The notes below the pieces were generated by a model that saw only the letters and a list, made by a program, of their open reading frames with translations, was not told the origin of the DNA and searched no databases. A stretch of 64,000 nt of DNA, taken from contig NZ_JAHRYQ010000001.1 in the NCBI RefSeq assembly GCF_020622065.1, positions 1,961,999 to 2,025,998 on the forward strand, written 5' to 3'. Position numbers and translations under genes: made by a program. This document shows, one piece after another, positions 53,243 through 64,000 of the stretch; within the stretch, counting starts at the first letter, position 1; every line of letters begins with the position of its first letter. The DNA comes from Geothrix sp. GTDB lineage: Bacteria > Acidobacteriota > Holophagae > Holophagales > Holophagaceae.

Positions 53243-54100
53243 CTACAGATGATCCAGGGTCCAGGCCGCGACGGGAATGGACAGGCCGTTCCCCAGCAGC
53301 CGGTACCGGACTTCCAGGGACACGGCTTCAGGAAAGCGGAAGCCCTCGGGCAACCCGAGCAACCGGGCGGCTTCGGAGGGTGAGAAGCGGCGCACGCCAC
53401 GCGCAGTCTTCAGGAAGGAGCCGCTGCCCACGAAGCGACGGCCATAGCCGCCGATGAAGCAGGTGCTGCGCTGGTCCCCGGGCTCCACCAGGTCCATGCC
53501 GTGGCCGTGGCGGGCGAGGGTGTCGGGATCCAGGTACAGCCCCTCGTCTTCCTCCGGATCCAGGAAACTGGCGAGGGGGCGCGGGGGGAGGTCCGGCAGC
53601 GGCCTCGGTTCCAGGGGTTTCCGCGAGGCCACGATGAAGACGCGGGGCCGCTGGTTGGGCAGCCCGAAGCGGCTGGGGCAGGCCTCGAGATCCAACCGGT
53701 GCATGCCGTGGGCCCGGATCCGCTCCGACAGCAGCGCATGGGCATCCGAGCCCAGAAAGCCGCCCACATTCTCCAGGACCAGATGATCCGGCGGCGCTTC
53801 CCGGAAGAGGTCCATCAGGTGGAGGAAGGCCCGCGAGCGCCGATCCTCCAAGCCCTGGTGGTTCCCCATGCGGCAGAAGGGCTGGCAGGGCGGGCTCATG
53901 AGCCAAGTGTCGGCACAATGGGCGGCCAGCTCCTGCTGTGGCACCGCGGCCAGTTCCCGGGGCGTGGGCTGGTGGCCGTGGTTCAGAGCGTAGGTCGCAT
54001 TGGCGGCCTCGCTCACATCGTAGGCGGCGGCCACGGTGCCCCGGTCCCGGAGGGCGCAGCGCCAGCCTCCAAGCCCCGAGAACAGTTCCAGGACGCGCAT
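53243..54100 (-). CDS. DNMT2-family tRNA (cytosine-5) methyltransferase
   Basis: A 285-residue C5-methyltransferase, near DNMT2 length and lacking a large specificity domain. Motif I FSGLGGWRCAL, motif IV MSPPCQPFCRMGN with the catalytic Cys, ENVGG, and QRPRVFIVAS. The C-terminus, CFIGGYGRRFVGSGSFL then EAARLLGLPEGFRFPE and RYRLLGNGLSIPV, aligns by eye with DNMT2/TRDMT1, whose signature CFT here reads CFI. Expected to methylate C38 of a tRNA (Asp, or Glu as in Geobacter). Its start overlaps the stop of the CDF-like gene (TGATG). No restriction gene is adjacent. Confidence 0.8.
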   Translation of the reverse strand: MRVLELFSGLGGWRCALRDRGTVAAAYDVSEAANATYALNHGHQPTPRELAAVPQQELAAHCADTWLMSPPCQPFCRMGNHQGLEDRRSRAFLHLMDLFREAPPDHLVLENVGGFLGSDAHALLSERIRAHGMHRLDLEACPSRFGLPNQRPRVFIVASRKPLEPRPLPDLPPRPLASFLDPEEDEGLYLDPDTLARHGHGMDLVEPGDQRSTCFIGGYGRRFVGSGSFLKTARGVRRFSPSEAARLLGLPEGFRFPEAVSLEVRYRLLGNGLSIPVAAWTLDHL

Positions 54101-54741
54101 CAGCCGCAGCCGCAGCCACTTCCACAACCGCCGCAGGCGGCGGCCTGGAGGGTGGTGCCCTTGGCGAGGCCCTGCCCCTGGATGAAGAGGTGGAGGGCCA
54201 GCGCCAGGCCCGTGATGGCATCGGCCCAGGGGAACCAGTGGCTCAGGAGGCCGCCCACCAGGAGCAGAGTCGCCTGTTCCAGCAAGGCACGGGTGCGGTC
54301 GGCATCCCACCCCAGGGCCGGATGGACGCCCGCCAGCCGCCGCTTCGCGACCCAGAGGGGTGCCTGGAAGGCGAGACCCAGGATGGCCACCCCCAGGACC
54401 GAGAAACCGACCCGCATCCCCGGGCCCTCCCGAAGCGCCAGAATCGCAGCCAGGGCGAGCCCCAGAGCCAGGAGCCGCAGGAGGTGGCTGAGGGCCCGAA
54501 GGACCAGCCGCTCCCGATCGAGCCCCCGGTTGCCGAGGCCATCGAGGATGCGTCCCCTGAGGCTCAGGGCCGGTGGGATCTGCAGGAGGGAGGCGGCGCC
54601 GAACCCCCACAGGGCGATGGGGCCTTCCGAAAGCCCCAGACCCAGCGCGGCTCCGCCCAGGATGAGATCGGCTCCCACCGAGAGCAGGGCCAGACGGGTG
54701 GCCGGGGCCAAGACCGAGGCCGAAGCAGAATCGGCCTTCAT
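54100..54741 (-). CDS. CDF-like membrane protein with Cys tail
   Basis: A 213-residue protein with about five or six transmembrane helices. The arrangement LALLSVGADLILGGAALGLG ... WADAITGLALALHLFIQG matches the membrane half of cation diffusion facilitators. The H/DxxxD metal sites are poorly kept (FGAASLLQIP, DADRTRALLEQ) and the cytosolic domain is missing. It ends in a Cys-rich tail, AAACGGCGSGCGCG. Overlaps ettA (ATGA) and the DNMT2-like gene (TGATG), so it lies within a coupled operon. Metal handling is likely but unproven. Confidence 0.6.
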   Translation of the reverse strand: MKADSASASVLAPATRLALLSVGADLILGGAALGLGLSEGPIALWGFGAASLLQIPPALSLRGRILDGLGNRGLDRERLVLRALSHLLRLLALGLALAAILALREGPGMRVGFSVLGVAILGLAFQAPLWVAKRRLAGVHPALGWDADRTRALLEQATLLLVGGLLSHWFPWADAITGLALALHLFIQGQGLAKGTTLQAAACGGCGSGCGCG

Positions 54742-56435
54742 CGCGTCAGCTTGCGGTACTTGATCCGGTGGGGATCGAAGGGCTTCAGACCCAGGACATC
54801 CTTGCGATATTCCTCGTACTGGCTGTAGTTCCCATCGAAGAACTGAACCTGAGAGTCCCCTTCGAAGGCCAGGATGTGCGTGGCCAGGCGGTCCAGGAAC
54901 CAGCGGTCGTGACTCACCAAGACGGCGCTGCCGGCGAAGGATTCGATGGCCTCCTCCAGGGCGCGCATCGTATTCACATCCAGATCGTTGGTGGGTTCGT
55001 CGAAGAAGAGCAGGTTGGATTCGCTTTTCAGGGTGAGGGCCAGGTTCAGGCGGTTCTGCTGCCCGCCGCTCAGCTCGGAGATCTTCTTCTGCTGGGAATC
55101 GCCGGAGAACCCAAAGCGGCTCAGCCAGGCCCGGGCATTGATGAGCTTGCCGCCCAGCTCAATCTGTTCGTAGCCACCGGAGACCGCCTCGAACACATTC
55201 TTGTCGGGGTTGAGGTTGGCGCGCAGCTGATCCACATAGGCCATGCGGACGGTCTCTCCGATCCGGATGGTGCCGGCATCGGGCGTCTCCTGGCCCGTGA
55301 GCAGGCGCAGGAGCGTGGACTTGCCGGCGCCGTTGGGACCGATGACGCCGAGGATCCCGGCGCGGGGGATGGCGAAGCTGAGGTTCTCGAAGAGCACGCG
55401 ATCTCCGTAGGCCTTGGAGACCCCGTTCAGCTCGGCCACGAGATCGCCCAGTCGGGGGCCGCTGGGAATGTAGATCTCCAGCTCCTGCTCCTTCTGGCGG
55501 CCCTCTTCGCCCGCCAGCCGCTCGTAGTTGGCGATGCGGTCCTTGCTCTTGGCGTGCTGGCCCTTGGGCGACATGCGGATCCACTCCAGCTCGCGCTCGA
55601 GGGTCTTCTGCCGTTTCTGGTCCGACTTCTCCTCGCGGGCCAGCCGGCCCTGCTTCTGCTCCAGCCAGCTGGAGTAGTTGCCCTTCCAGGGGATGCCCTC
55701 GCCCCGGTCCAGCTCGAGGATCCACTCCGCCACATGATCCAGGAAATAACGATCGTGGGTGACGGCGATGACCGTGCCCTTGTAGTCCTGCAGGTGCTTC
55801 TCCAGCCAGGCCACGGTCTCGGCATCCAGGTGGTTGGTGGGCTCGTCCAGTAGCAGGATGTCCGGCTCCTGGAGCAGCAGGCGGCAGAGCGCCACGCGAC
55901 GGCGCTCGCCGCCGGACAGCACGGCGATCTTGGTGTCCGGGTCGGGACAGCGCAGAGCATCCATGGCCTGCTCGAGACGCGAATCCAGATCCCAGCAATC
56001 GTGGGCGTCGATCTTATCCTGCAGCTCGGCCTGCTTCGCCAGCAGCACATCCATGTCCGCATCGGGATCGGCGAACTGATCGCTGATGGCGTTGTAGTCC
56101 TTCAGCCAGCCCACCTTCTCGGCGGCACCCTCCTCCACGATCTCCCGCACGGTCTTGCCGGGATCGAGCTGGGGTTCCTGGTCCAGGATGCCCGTGGTGT
56201 AGCCCTTGCTCAGCACGGCCTCGCCGTTGAAGTCGTGGTCCACGCCCGCCATGATGCGCAGCACGGTGCTCTTGCCGGAGCCGTTCAGACCCAGGACGCC
56301 GATCTTGGCACCATAGAAGTAGCTGAGGGAGATGTCCTTGATGACCGGCTTGTTGTTGTAGATCTTGCTGACCCGCATCATCGAATAGATGATCTCGGGC
56401 TGATCGGATGGAGTCCTGGTCGCGGTCTTGGCCAT
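54738..56435 (-). CDS. ettA: Energy-dependent translational throttle protein EttA
   Basis: A 565-residue ABC-F protein from the ATG at 56435. Two ATPase domains: GLNGSGKSTVL with LSGGERRRVALCR and LLLDEPTNHLD, and GPNGAGKSTLL with LSGGQQNRLNLA and FFDEPTNDLD. The P-site tRNA-interaction (arm and linker) segment and the C-terminal GNYSQYEEYRKD fit EttA. It gates the first steps of translation by ATP/ADP ratio. Followed without gap by the CDF-like and DNMT2-like genes. Confidence 0.93.
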   Translation of the reverse strand: MAKTATRTPSDQPEIIYSMMRVSKIYNNKPVIKDISLSYFYGAKIGVLGLNGSGKSTVLRIMAGVDHDFNGEAVLSKGYTTGILDQEPQLDPGKTVREIVEEGAAEKVGWLKDYNAISDQFADPDADMDVLLAKQAELQDKIDAHDCWDLDSRLEQAMDALRCPDPDTKIAVLSGGERRRVALCRLLLQEPDILLLDEPTNHLDAETVAWLEKHLQDYKGTVIAVTHDRYFLDHVAEWILELDRGEGIPWKGNYSSWLEQKQGRLAREEKSDQKRQKTLERELEWIRMSPKGQHAKSKDRIANYERLAGEEGRQKEQELEIYIPSGPRLGDLVAELNGVSKAYGDRVLFENLSFAIPRAGILGVIGPNGAGKSTLLRLLTGQETPDAGTIRIGETVRMAYVDQLRANLNPDKNVFEAVSGGYEQIELGGKLINARAWLSRFGFSGDSQQKKISELSGGQQNRLNLALTLKSESNLLFFDEPTNDLDVNTMRALEEAIESFAGSAVLVSHDRWFLDRLATHILAFEGDSQVQFFDGNYSQYEEYRKDVLGLKPFDPHRIKYRKLTR

Positions 56436-56637
56436 GTCATCACTCGAAAAGGGTGATTCTATCGCGCTTCCCGCCGAACCCATCGCGGGGATCCCCGTCG
56501 CCACGGTGGCGGAGCGCCTGCCTGCCATCGCATTCACACAGGCAGAAACCTTGCAGCCGAAGGTGATTGCTTGTAATTTTGGCGCATCCATTCAAACAGT
56601 GGCCCCTCCCCCGGACTCAAGCGATGCGGAGACTCCC

Positions 56638-57036
56638 ATGAACCAAGTGGTGGCGCGATTCCTGGATGGAACCACCCTGAAGGGCCAGACCAGCGATTTC
56701 CTTCCGACCAAGAACCTCTTCCACATTCTGCTCGCCGGAACCGGCCACGGCGCGAAGCCCCAGGAAGTCAAGGTCCCCGACCTCAAGGCGGTGTACTTCG
56801 TCCGGCGCCTGGAGGGGGATCCGGACCACCACAAGACCAACGACTTCCCCCCCTTCGCGCCGACGCCGGGGCGGAAGGTCCAGGTCACCTTCAAGGACGG
56901 GGAAGTGCTGGTGGGCACCACCCAGGGTTATCAGCCGGACCGGCCGGGGTTCTTCCTGCTCCCGGCCGATCCGCGATCCAACAACGAGCGGTGCTTCATC
57001 GTGACGACGGCCACGCAGTCCGTGGCGTTCCTGTAG
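56638..57036 (+). CDS. Conserved hypothetical, PilZ-like small protein
   Basis: A 132-residue protein starting at 56638 after GGAG; the frame is open upstream to 56428 but that part overlaps the ettA start and lacks a ribosome site. Two related beta units are seen: VVARFLDGTTLKGQTSDFLP and KVQVTFKDGEVLVGTTQGYQP, as in small SH3-/PilZ-like barrels. No signature for cyclic-di-GMP. Function unknown. Confidence 0.6.
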   Translation: MNQVVARFLDGTTLKGQTSDFLPTKNLFHILLAGTGHGAKPQEVKVPDLKAVYFVRRLEGDPDHHKTNDFPPFAPTPGRKVQVTFKDGEVLVGTTQGYQPDRPGFFLLPADPRSNNERCFIVTTATQSVAFL

Positions 57037-57042
57037 CGGCCC

Positions 57043-59757
57043 CTAATCCAGGGCGGCCTGGGCGGCGGCCAGGGTGGCGATGGGCACGCGGTAAGGGCTG
57101 CAGCTCACATAATCCAGCCCCACGCGGTGGAAGAAGGTCACGCTGCGGGGATCGCCGCCGTGCTCGCCGCAGACGCCGAGCTTGATCCCGGGGCGCGCGG
57201 CGCGGCCCTTCTCGCAGGAGATGCGGACCAGCTCGCCGATGCCCTCCTGATCCAGGCTCTGGAAGGGATCGTCCTCCAGGATCTTCTTCCCCACATATTC
57301 CGGTAGGAAGGTGCCCGCATCGTCGCGGCTGAAGCCGAAGCCCATCTGGGTGAGGTCATTGGTGCCGAAGCTGAAGAACTCGGCCTCCTGGGCGATCTTG
57401 TCCGAGGTGATGGCGGCGCGGGGAATCTCGATCATGGTGCCGATGGGGCACGCGAACTGGCTGCCGCGCTCCTGGTTCACCTGGGCGATCTCGTCGAGCA
57501 TCTCGGCCTTGGTGTAGGCCAACTCGCGCACGGTGCCGATGAGGGGCACCATGATTTCCGGCAGGGCCTTGATGCCCTGGGCCGTCACATTCAGGGCGGC
57601 TTCGGCGATGGCCCGAACCTGCATCCGGATGATCTCCGGGAAGGTGATGCCGAGGCGGCAGCCGCGATGGCCCATCATGGGGTTGAACTCGTGGAGCTGC
57701 GTCACGCGGCGTTCCACCGTGCCAAGGTCCACGCCCAGCACTTCGGCCATCTCCTTCTGGCCCGGCTCGTCCTGGGGCAGGAACTCGTGCAGCGGAGGAT
57801 CCAGCAGACGGATGTTCACTGGCAGGCCGTTCATGGCCGTGAAGAGGCCTTCGAAGTCCTCGCGCTGCATGGGCAGCAGCTTCACCAGAGCCTTCTTGCG
57901 ACCCTCCACATCGTTGGCCAGGATCATCTCGCGCACCGCCAGGATGCGATCCCCTTCGAAGAACATGTGCTCCGTGCGGCAGAGTCCGATGCCTTCCGCA
58001 CCGAAGGCGCGGGCCACGGCCGCATCGTGCGGCGTGTCGGCGTTGGTGCGCACCTTCATGCGCTTGGCCTCGTGGCTCCAGGCCATGATCTTCGCGAAAC
58101 GCTGGTAGAGCGGGCTGTCTTCGGCCTTGAGCCGATTGTCGACCAGCACCTGGTTGACCTCGGAGGGATGGGCGCTGAGCTTGCCGGCGAAGACCTCGCC
58201 GGTGGACCCATCCATGGAGATCCAGTCCTGGCCGGCCTTCAGCTCGTGGCCACCCACCAGCACCACGCCGCGGACGAGATCGATCTGCAGCGCCGAGGCG
58301 CCACAGACGCAGGGCTTGCCCATGCCTCGGGCCACCACGGCCGCGTGACTGGTCATCCCACCCCGGGCCGTGAGGATGCCCTGGGAGGCCACCATGCCCG
58401 AGATGTCCTCGGGGCTCGTCTCCACGCGCACGAGCACCACGGGGCCCTCCTGCGCCATCGTCTCGGCCTGCTCGGCCGTGAGGGCGATGCGACCCGTGGC
58501 CGCCCCTGGCCCGGCGTTGAGGCCCTTCGTCAGCAGCTGGCCCTCCTTCCGCAGGCGGTCCTTCTCCTTGGGATCGAAGACCGGCGCCAGCAGCTGGGAG
58601 AGGCTATCGGCATCGATGCGCTTGAGCGCGGTGCGGCTGTCGATGAGGCCCTCGTCCACCAGGTCGATGGCGATGCGGATGCTGGCCATGGCCGTGCGCT
58701 TGCCATTGCGCGTCTGAAGCAGGTACAGCTTCCCGCGCTCGATGGTGAACTCGATGTCCTGCATGTCCTTGAAGTGCTGTTCCAGGCGCTGGCAGGTGGC
58801 ATCCAACTCCGTGAACGAGGCGGGCATCGCCTCCTCGAGGCTCTTCAGGCCCGTGCCTTCGGCCTGCGCCCGCGTGATGGGCTGAGGCGTGCGGATGCCG
58901 GCCACCACATCCTCGCCCTGGGCGTTGATGAGGTACTCGCCGTAGAAGAGGCGCTCGCCCGTGGCAGGATCCCGCGTGAAGGCCACGCCGGTGCCGCAGT
59001 CGTCACCCATGTTGCCGAAGACCATGCTCTGCACATTGACGCCTGTGCCCCAGTCATCCGGGATGCGGTGAAGGCGCCGGTAGGTGATGGCCCGGGCCGT
59101 GTTCCAACTCTCAAACACGGCGCGGATGGCGCCCCAGAGCTGATCCATGGGCTCCTGCGGGAAGGGCTGGCCGGTCTCCTCCAGCACGATTTCCTTGAAG
59201 GCCGCCACCAGACCCTTCCAGTCGCTGGCATCGAGGTCCGTGTCCTGGTGCTTGCCCGAGCGCTCCTTGGCGCGCTCCAGCTCTGCCTCGAAGAGCGAAT
59301 GTTCGACACCCAGCACCACATTGCTGTACATCGTGATGAAGCGGCGGTAGGAATCCCAGGCGAAGCGGGCATTGCCGCTGGCCCGTTCCAGGGCCGCGAC
59401 CGTGCGGTCGTTCAGGCCGAGATTGAGAACCGTATCCATCATGCCCGGCATGGAAACCCGGGCACCGGAGCGCACGGAGAGGAGCAGGGGGTTTTCGGCG
59501 GCACCGAAACCGCATCCACGCACGCCCTCCAGCCACCTCAGGGCTTCGAGCACTTCGGCCTTGAGCCCCTCGCTGAGCTGCCGGCCATTCGTGTAGTAGG
59601 CGCCGCACTGCTCGGTCGTGAGCGTGAATCCCGGAGGCACCGGAATGCCCAGCCCGGCCATCTCAGCCAGGTTGCACCCCTTGCCACCGAGCAGGTTGCG
59701 CATGGCTGCGCCCCCCTCGTTGCGGTTCCCCCCAAAGGTGTAAACACCTTTACTCAT
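57043..59757 (-). CDS. ppdK: Pyruvate, phosphate dikinase
   Basis: A 904-residue protein from the ATG at 59757 (GGAGGAACTG upstream). ATP-grasp domain with KGVYTFGGNRNEGGAAMRNL and GGKGCNLAEM, phospho-His domain with GGMTSHAAVVARGMGKPCVCG (catalytic His), and PEP-binding barrel with GCRLGITFPEI and FSFGTNDLTQMGFGFSRDD. Interconverts PEP, AMP and PPi with pyruvate, ATP and Pi. Sits directly downstream of the rRNA operon terminators. Confidence 0.96.
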   Translation of the reverse strand: MSKGVYTFGGNRNEGGAAMRNLLGGKGCNLAEMAGLGIPVPPGFTLTTEQCGAYYTNGRQLSEGLKAEVLEALRWLEGVRGCGFGAAENPLLLSVRSGARVSMPGMMDTVLNLGLNDRTVAALERASGNARFAWDSYRRFITMYSNVVLGVEHSLFEAELERAKERSGKHQDTDLDASDWKGLVAAFKEIVLEETGQPFPQEPMDQLWGAIRAVFESWNTARAITYRRLHRIPDDWGTGVNVQSMVFGNMGDDCGTGVAFTRDPATGERLFYGEYLINAQGEDVVAGIRTPQPITRAQAEGTGLKSLEEAMPASFTELDATCQRLEQHFKDMQDIEFTIERGKLYLLQTRNGKRTAMASIRIAIDLVDEGLIDSRTALKRIDADSLSQLLAPVFDPKEKDRLRKEGQLLTKGLNAGPGAATGRIALTAEQAETMAQEGPVVLVRVETSPEDISGMVASQGILTARGGMTSHAAVVARGMGKPCVCGASALQIDLVRGVVLVGGHELKAGQDWISMDGSTGEVFAGKLSAHPSEVNQVLVDNRLKAEDSPLYQRFAKIMAWSHEAKRMKVRTNADTPHDAAVARAFGAEGIGLCRTEHMFFEGDRILAVREMILANDVEGRKKALVKLLPMQREDFEGLFTAMNGLPVNIRLLDPPLHEFLPQDEPGQKEMAEVLGVDLGTVERRVTQLHEFNPMMGHRGCRLGITFPEIIRMQVRAIAEAALNVTAQGIKALPEIMVPLIGTVRELAYTKAEMLDEIAQVNQERGSQFACPIGTMIEIPRAAITSDKIAQEAEFFSFGTNDLTQMGFGFSRDDAGTFLPEYVGKKILEDDPFQSLDQEGIGELVRISCEKGRAARPGIKLGVCGEHGGDPRSVTFFHRVGLDYVSCSPYRVPIATLAAAQAALD

Positions 59758-59804
59758 CAGTTCCTCCACGCGGAACTTCCAGTGTATCCGGCGTGGAACG
59801 CAAA

Positions 59805-59826
59805 AACCCCCGCGGATGCGGGGGTT
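59805..59826 (-). terminator. rRNA operon terminator 2
   Basis: Stem AACCCCCGC/GCGGGGGTT with short loop, then TTTTTG on the minus strand. Confidence 0.85.
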
Positions 59827-59837
59827 CAACATGAAAA

Positions 59838-59863
59838 ACGGGTCACCTGGTGGGGTGACCCGT
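59838..59863 (-). terminator. rRNA operon terminator 1
   Basis: Stem ACGGGTCACC/GGTGACCCGT followed by TTTTTC on the minus strand. Confidence 0.85.
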
Positions 59864-59873
59864 CTGATTTTAA

Positions 59874-59988
59874 CGTCGCAGCGACCTACTTTTCCACGCC
59901 TGTCCGGCGCAGTATCATCGGCCCTCCAAGTCTTAACTGCCGTGTTCGGGATGGGAACGGGTGTGACCCTTGGGGAAAAGCCACGACG
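59874..59988 (-). rRNA. rrf: 5S ribosomal RNA
   Basis: About 115 bases. Contains CCGTTCCCATCCCGAACACGG on the minus strand in part (loop B/C region), GATGATACTGC and GGAAAAGTAGGTCGCTGC; ends pair as CGTCG/CGACG. Bounds approximate. Confidence 0.93.
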
Positions 59989-60071
59989 AAGGGGTAGAAG
60001 GGTGAGAAGGGATTTGGGCGAGGCGCGGTTAAGCGCTCGAGGGTTATGAAGTTGATGCAATTGATTGATGA

Positions 60072-63005
<2,934 letters not shown>

Positions 63006-63227
63006 GCCTTCCATCAATGAATTACATTGACTTCGACCCTTAAGAGTATTTCGCTAAACTTGCCTCGCCTTAAGCCCACAGCGTCACTTCAACGCCATGG
63101 ATCACCCTTCTCTATTCCTTCTATTTGACTGTCAAACAACTCTGCCTTCCGGCAACTGACCCTTGAGTCAGCCTTGAGCTGGATTCAAACCTCGAAAGGC
63201 CTCAACTCAACTCAAACCTTGCATAAA

Positions 63228-63305
<78 letters not shown>

Positions 63306-63327
63306 CAGTTTGTGCCTCAGCGGGCGT

Positions 63328-63403
63328 TGGTGGACCCGACCGGGATCGAACCGACGACCTCCTGGATGCAAACCAGGCGCTCTCCCAGCTGAGCTACGGG
63401 CCC
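63328..63403 (-). tRNA. alaT: tRNA-Ala(TGC)
   Basis: 76 bases with encoded CCA. Acceptor GGGCCCG/CGGGTCC with one G-T pair, anticodon loop TTTGCAT, T loop TTCGATC. Lies directly before tRNA-Ile in transcription order. Confidence 0.97.
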
Positions 63404-63515
63404 GTTTCCAGACGCCCAAGCACGCTCGTCAAAGATTGACCGAGCGTCTTTAAAAACCGGATAGAAATTTCGATCGGAAGCGTTGACCTTTCGTCGCTCC
63501 TAAAAGCGACTCTCC

Positions 63516-64000
<485 letters not shown>

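Noticed and set aside
53243..54100. Restriction-modification system
   Set aside because: The methylase is DNMT2-like and no endonuclease gene is adjacent.
57667..59997. 776-codon plus-strand frame opposite ppdK
   Set aside because: Antisense of a well-defined enzyme, His/Leu-rich without a domain.

Overview
The window is 64 kb of GC-rich DNA from a flagellated Gram-negative bacterium. A FadL porin, a TonB-domain protein, lipoproteins and a second beta-barrel protein point to an outer membrane. The gene set (fused aroDE, a DNMT2-like methyltransferase, NHL-repeat lipoproteins, Dcu/DASS transporters, ImuB-DnaE2) and the style of the genes suggest Acidobacteriota, class Holophagae (Geothrix/Holophaga-like). 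That placement is my inference from gene content; the partial 16S at the right end would settle it.

Left end, about 1-7699: part of an integrated mobile element, its left part outside the window. All its genes are on the minus strand and most are chained by 4-base ATGA or GTGA overlaps. In order of transcription they are a tyrosine integrase, an AT-richer unknown gene, an AlpA-like HTH protein, several small unknown proteins, an AEP-type primase with a zinc finger, an SF3-like ATPase, a VRR-NUC nuclease and a small HTH protein. The right junction is a 47-base 3' fragment of tRNA-Gly(CCC), followed by that gene's terminator. No capsid, terminase or tail genes are seen, so a satellite-like or degenerate element fits best.

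Chromosomal part, 7.7-59.8 kb. (a) 7.8-13.3 kb, minus: aroDE fusion, degenerate NtrC-like regulator, MoxR ATPase, RodZ-like protein and a HEAT-like protein, the last four chained by ATGA overlaps. (b) 13.5-17.9 kb: C4-dicarboxylate module, with a Dcu transporter, a DASS transporter with an odd inserted segment, and a tartrate/D-malate dehydrogenase. Two of the promoter regions share a 12-base motif. (c) 18-29.7 kb: envelope and metabolism, including an NHL lipoprotein, MazG, a beta-barrel protein, a signal-less L,D-transpeptidase/Mpl-type Mur ligase fusion, DagK, PAP2, a domain-swapped aconitase and a VOC protein. (d) 29.7-36 kb: a DUF1292-type protein, flgA-flgG-flgF, a cold-shock protein, an NlpC/P60 lipoprotein, a hydrolase and a DUF2911-TPR protein. 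(e) 36-42.3 kb: a large lipoprotein, then the imuB-dnaE2 mutagenesis pair without imuA. (f) 42.5-50.3 kb: FadL, MoaE, lysine 6-aminotransferase with RNase H, a pseudokinase-coiled coil-TonB fusion, a PLC-like secreted protein and a sigma-54 response regulator. (g) 50.3-59.8 kb: ComEC, a nucleoside-phosphorylase-like protein, an EttA / CDF-like / DNMT2 operon, a small unknown protein and pyruvate phosphate dikinase.

Right end, 59.8-64 kb: an rRNA operon on the minus strand (16S partial, tRNA-Ile, tRNA-Ala, 23S, 5S) with tandem terminators.

The most unusual items are the cytoplasmic-looking YkuD-Mpl fusion (a possible one-protein muropeptide recycling enzyme), the pseudokinase-TonB fusion, the DNMT2 operon with EttA, and the ImuB-DnaE2 pair whose promoter spacer holds a direct repeat.
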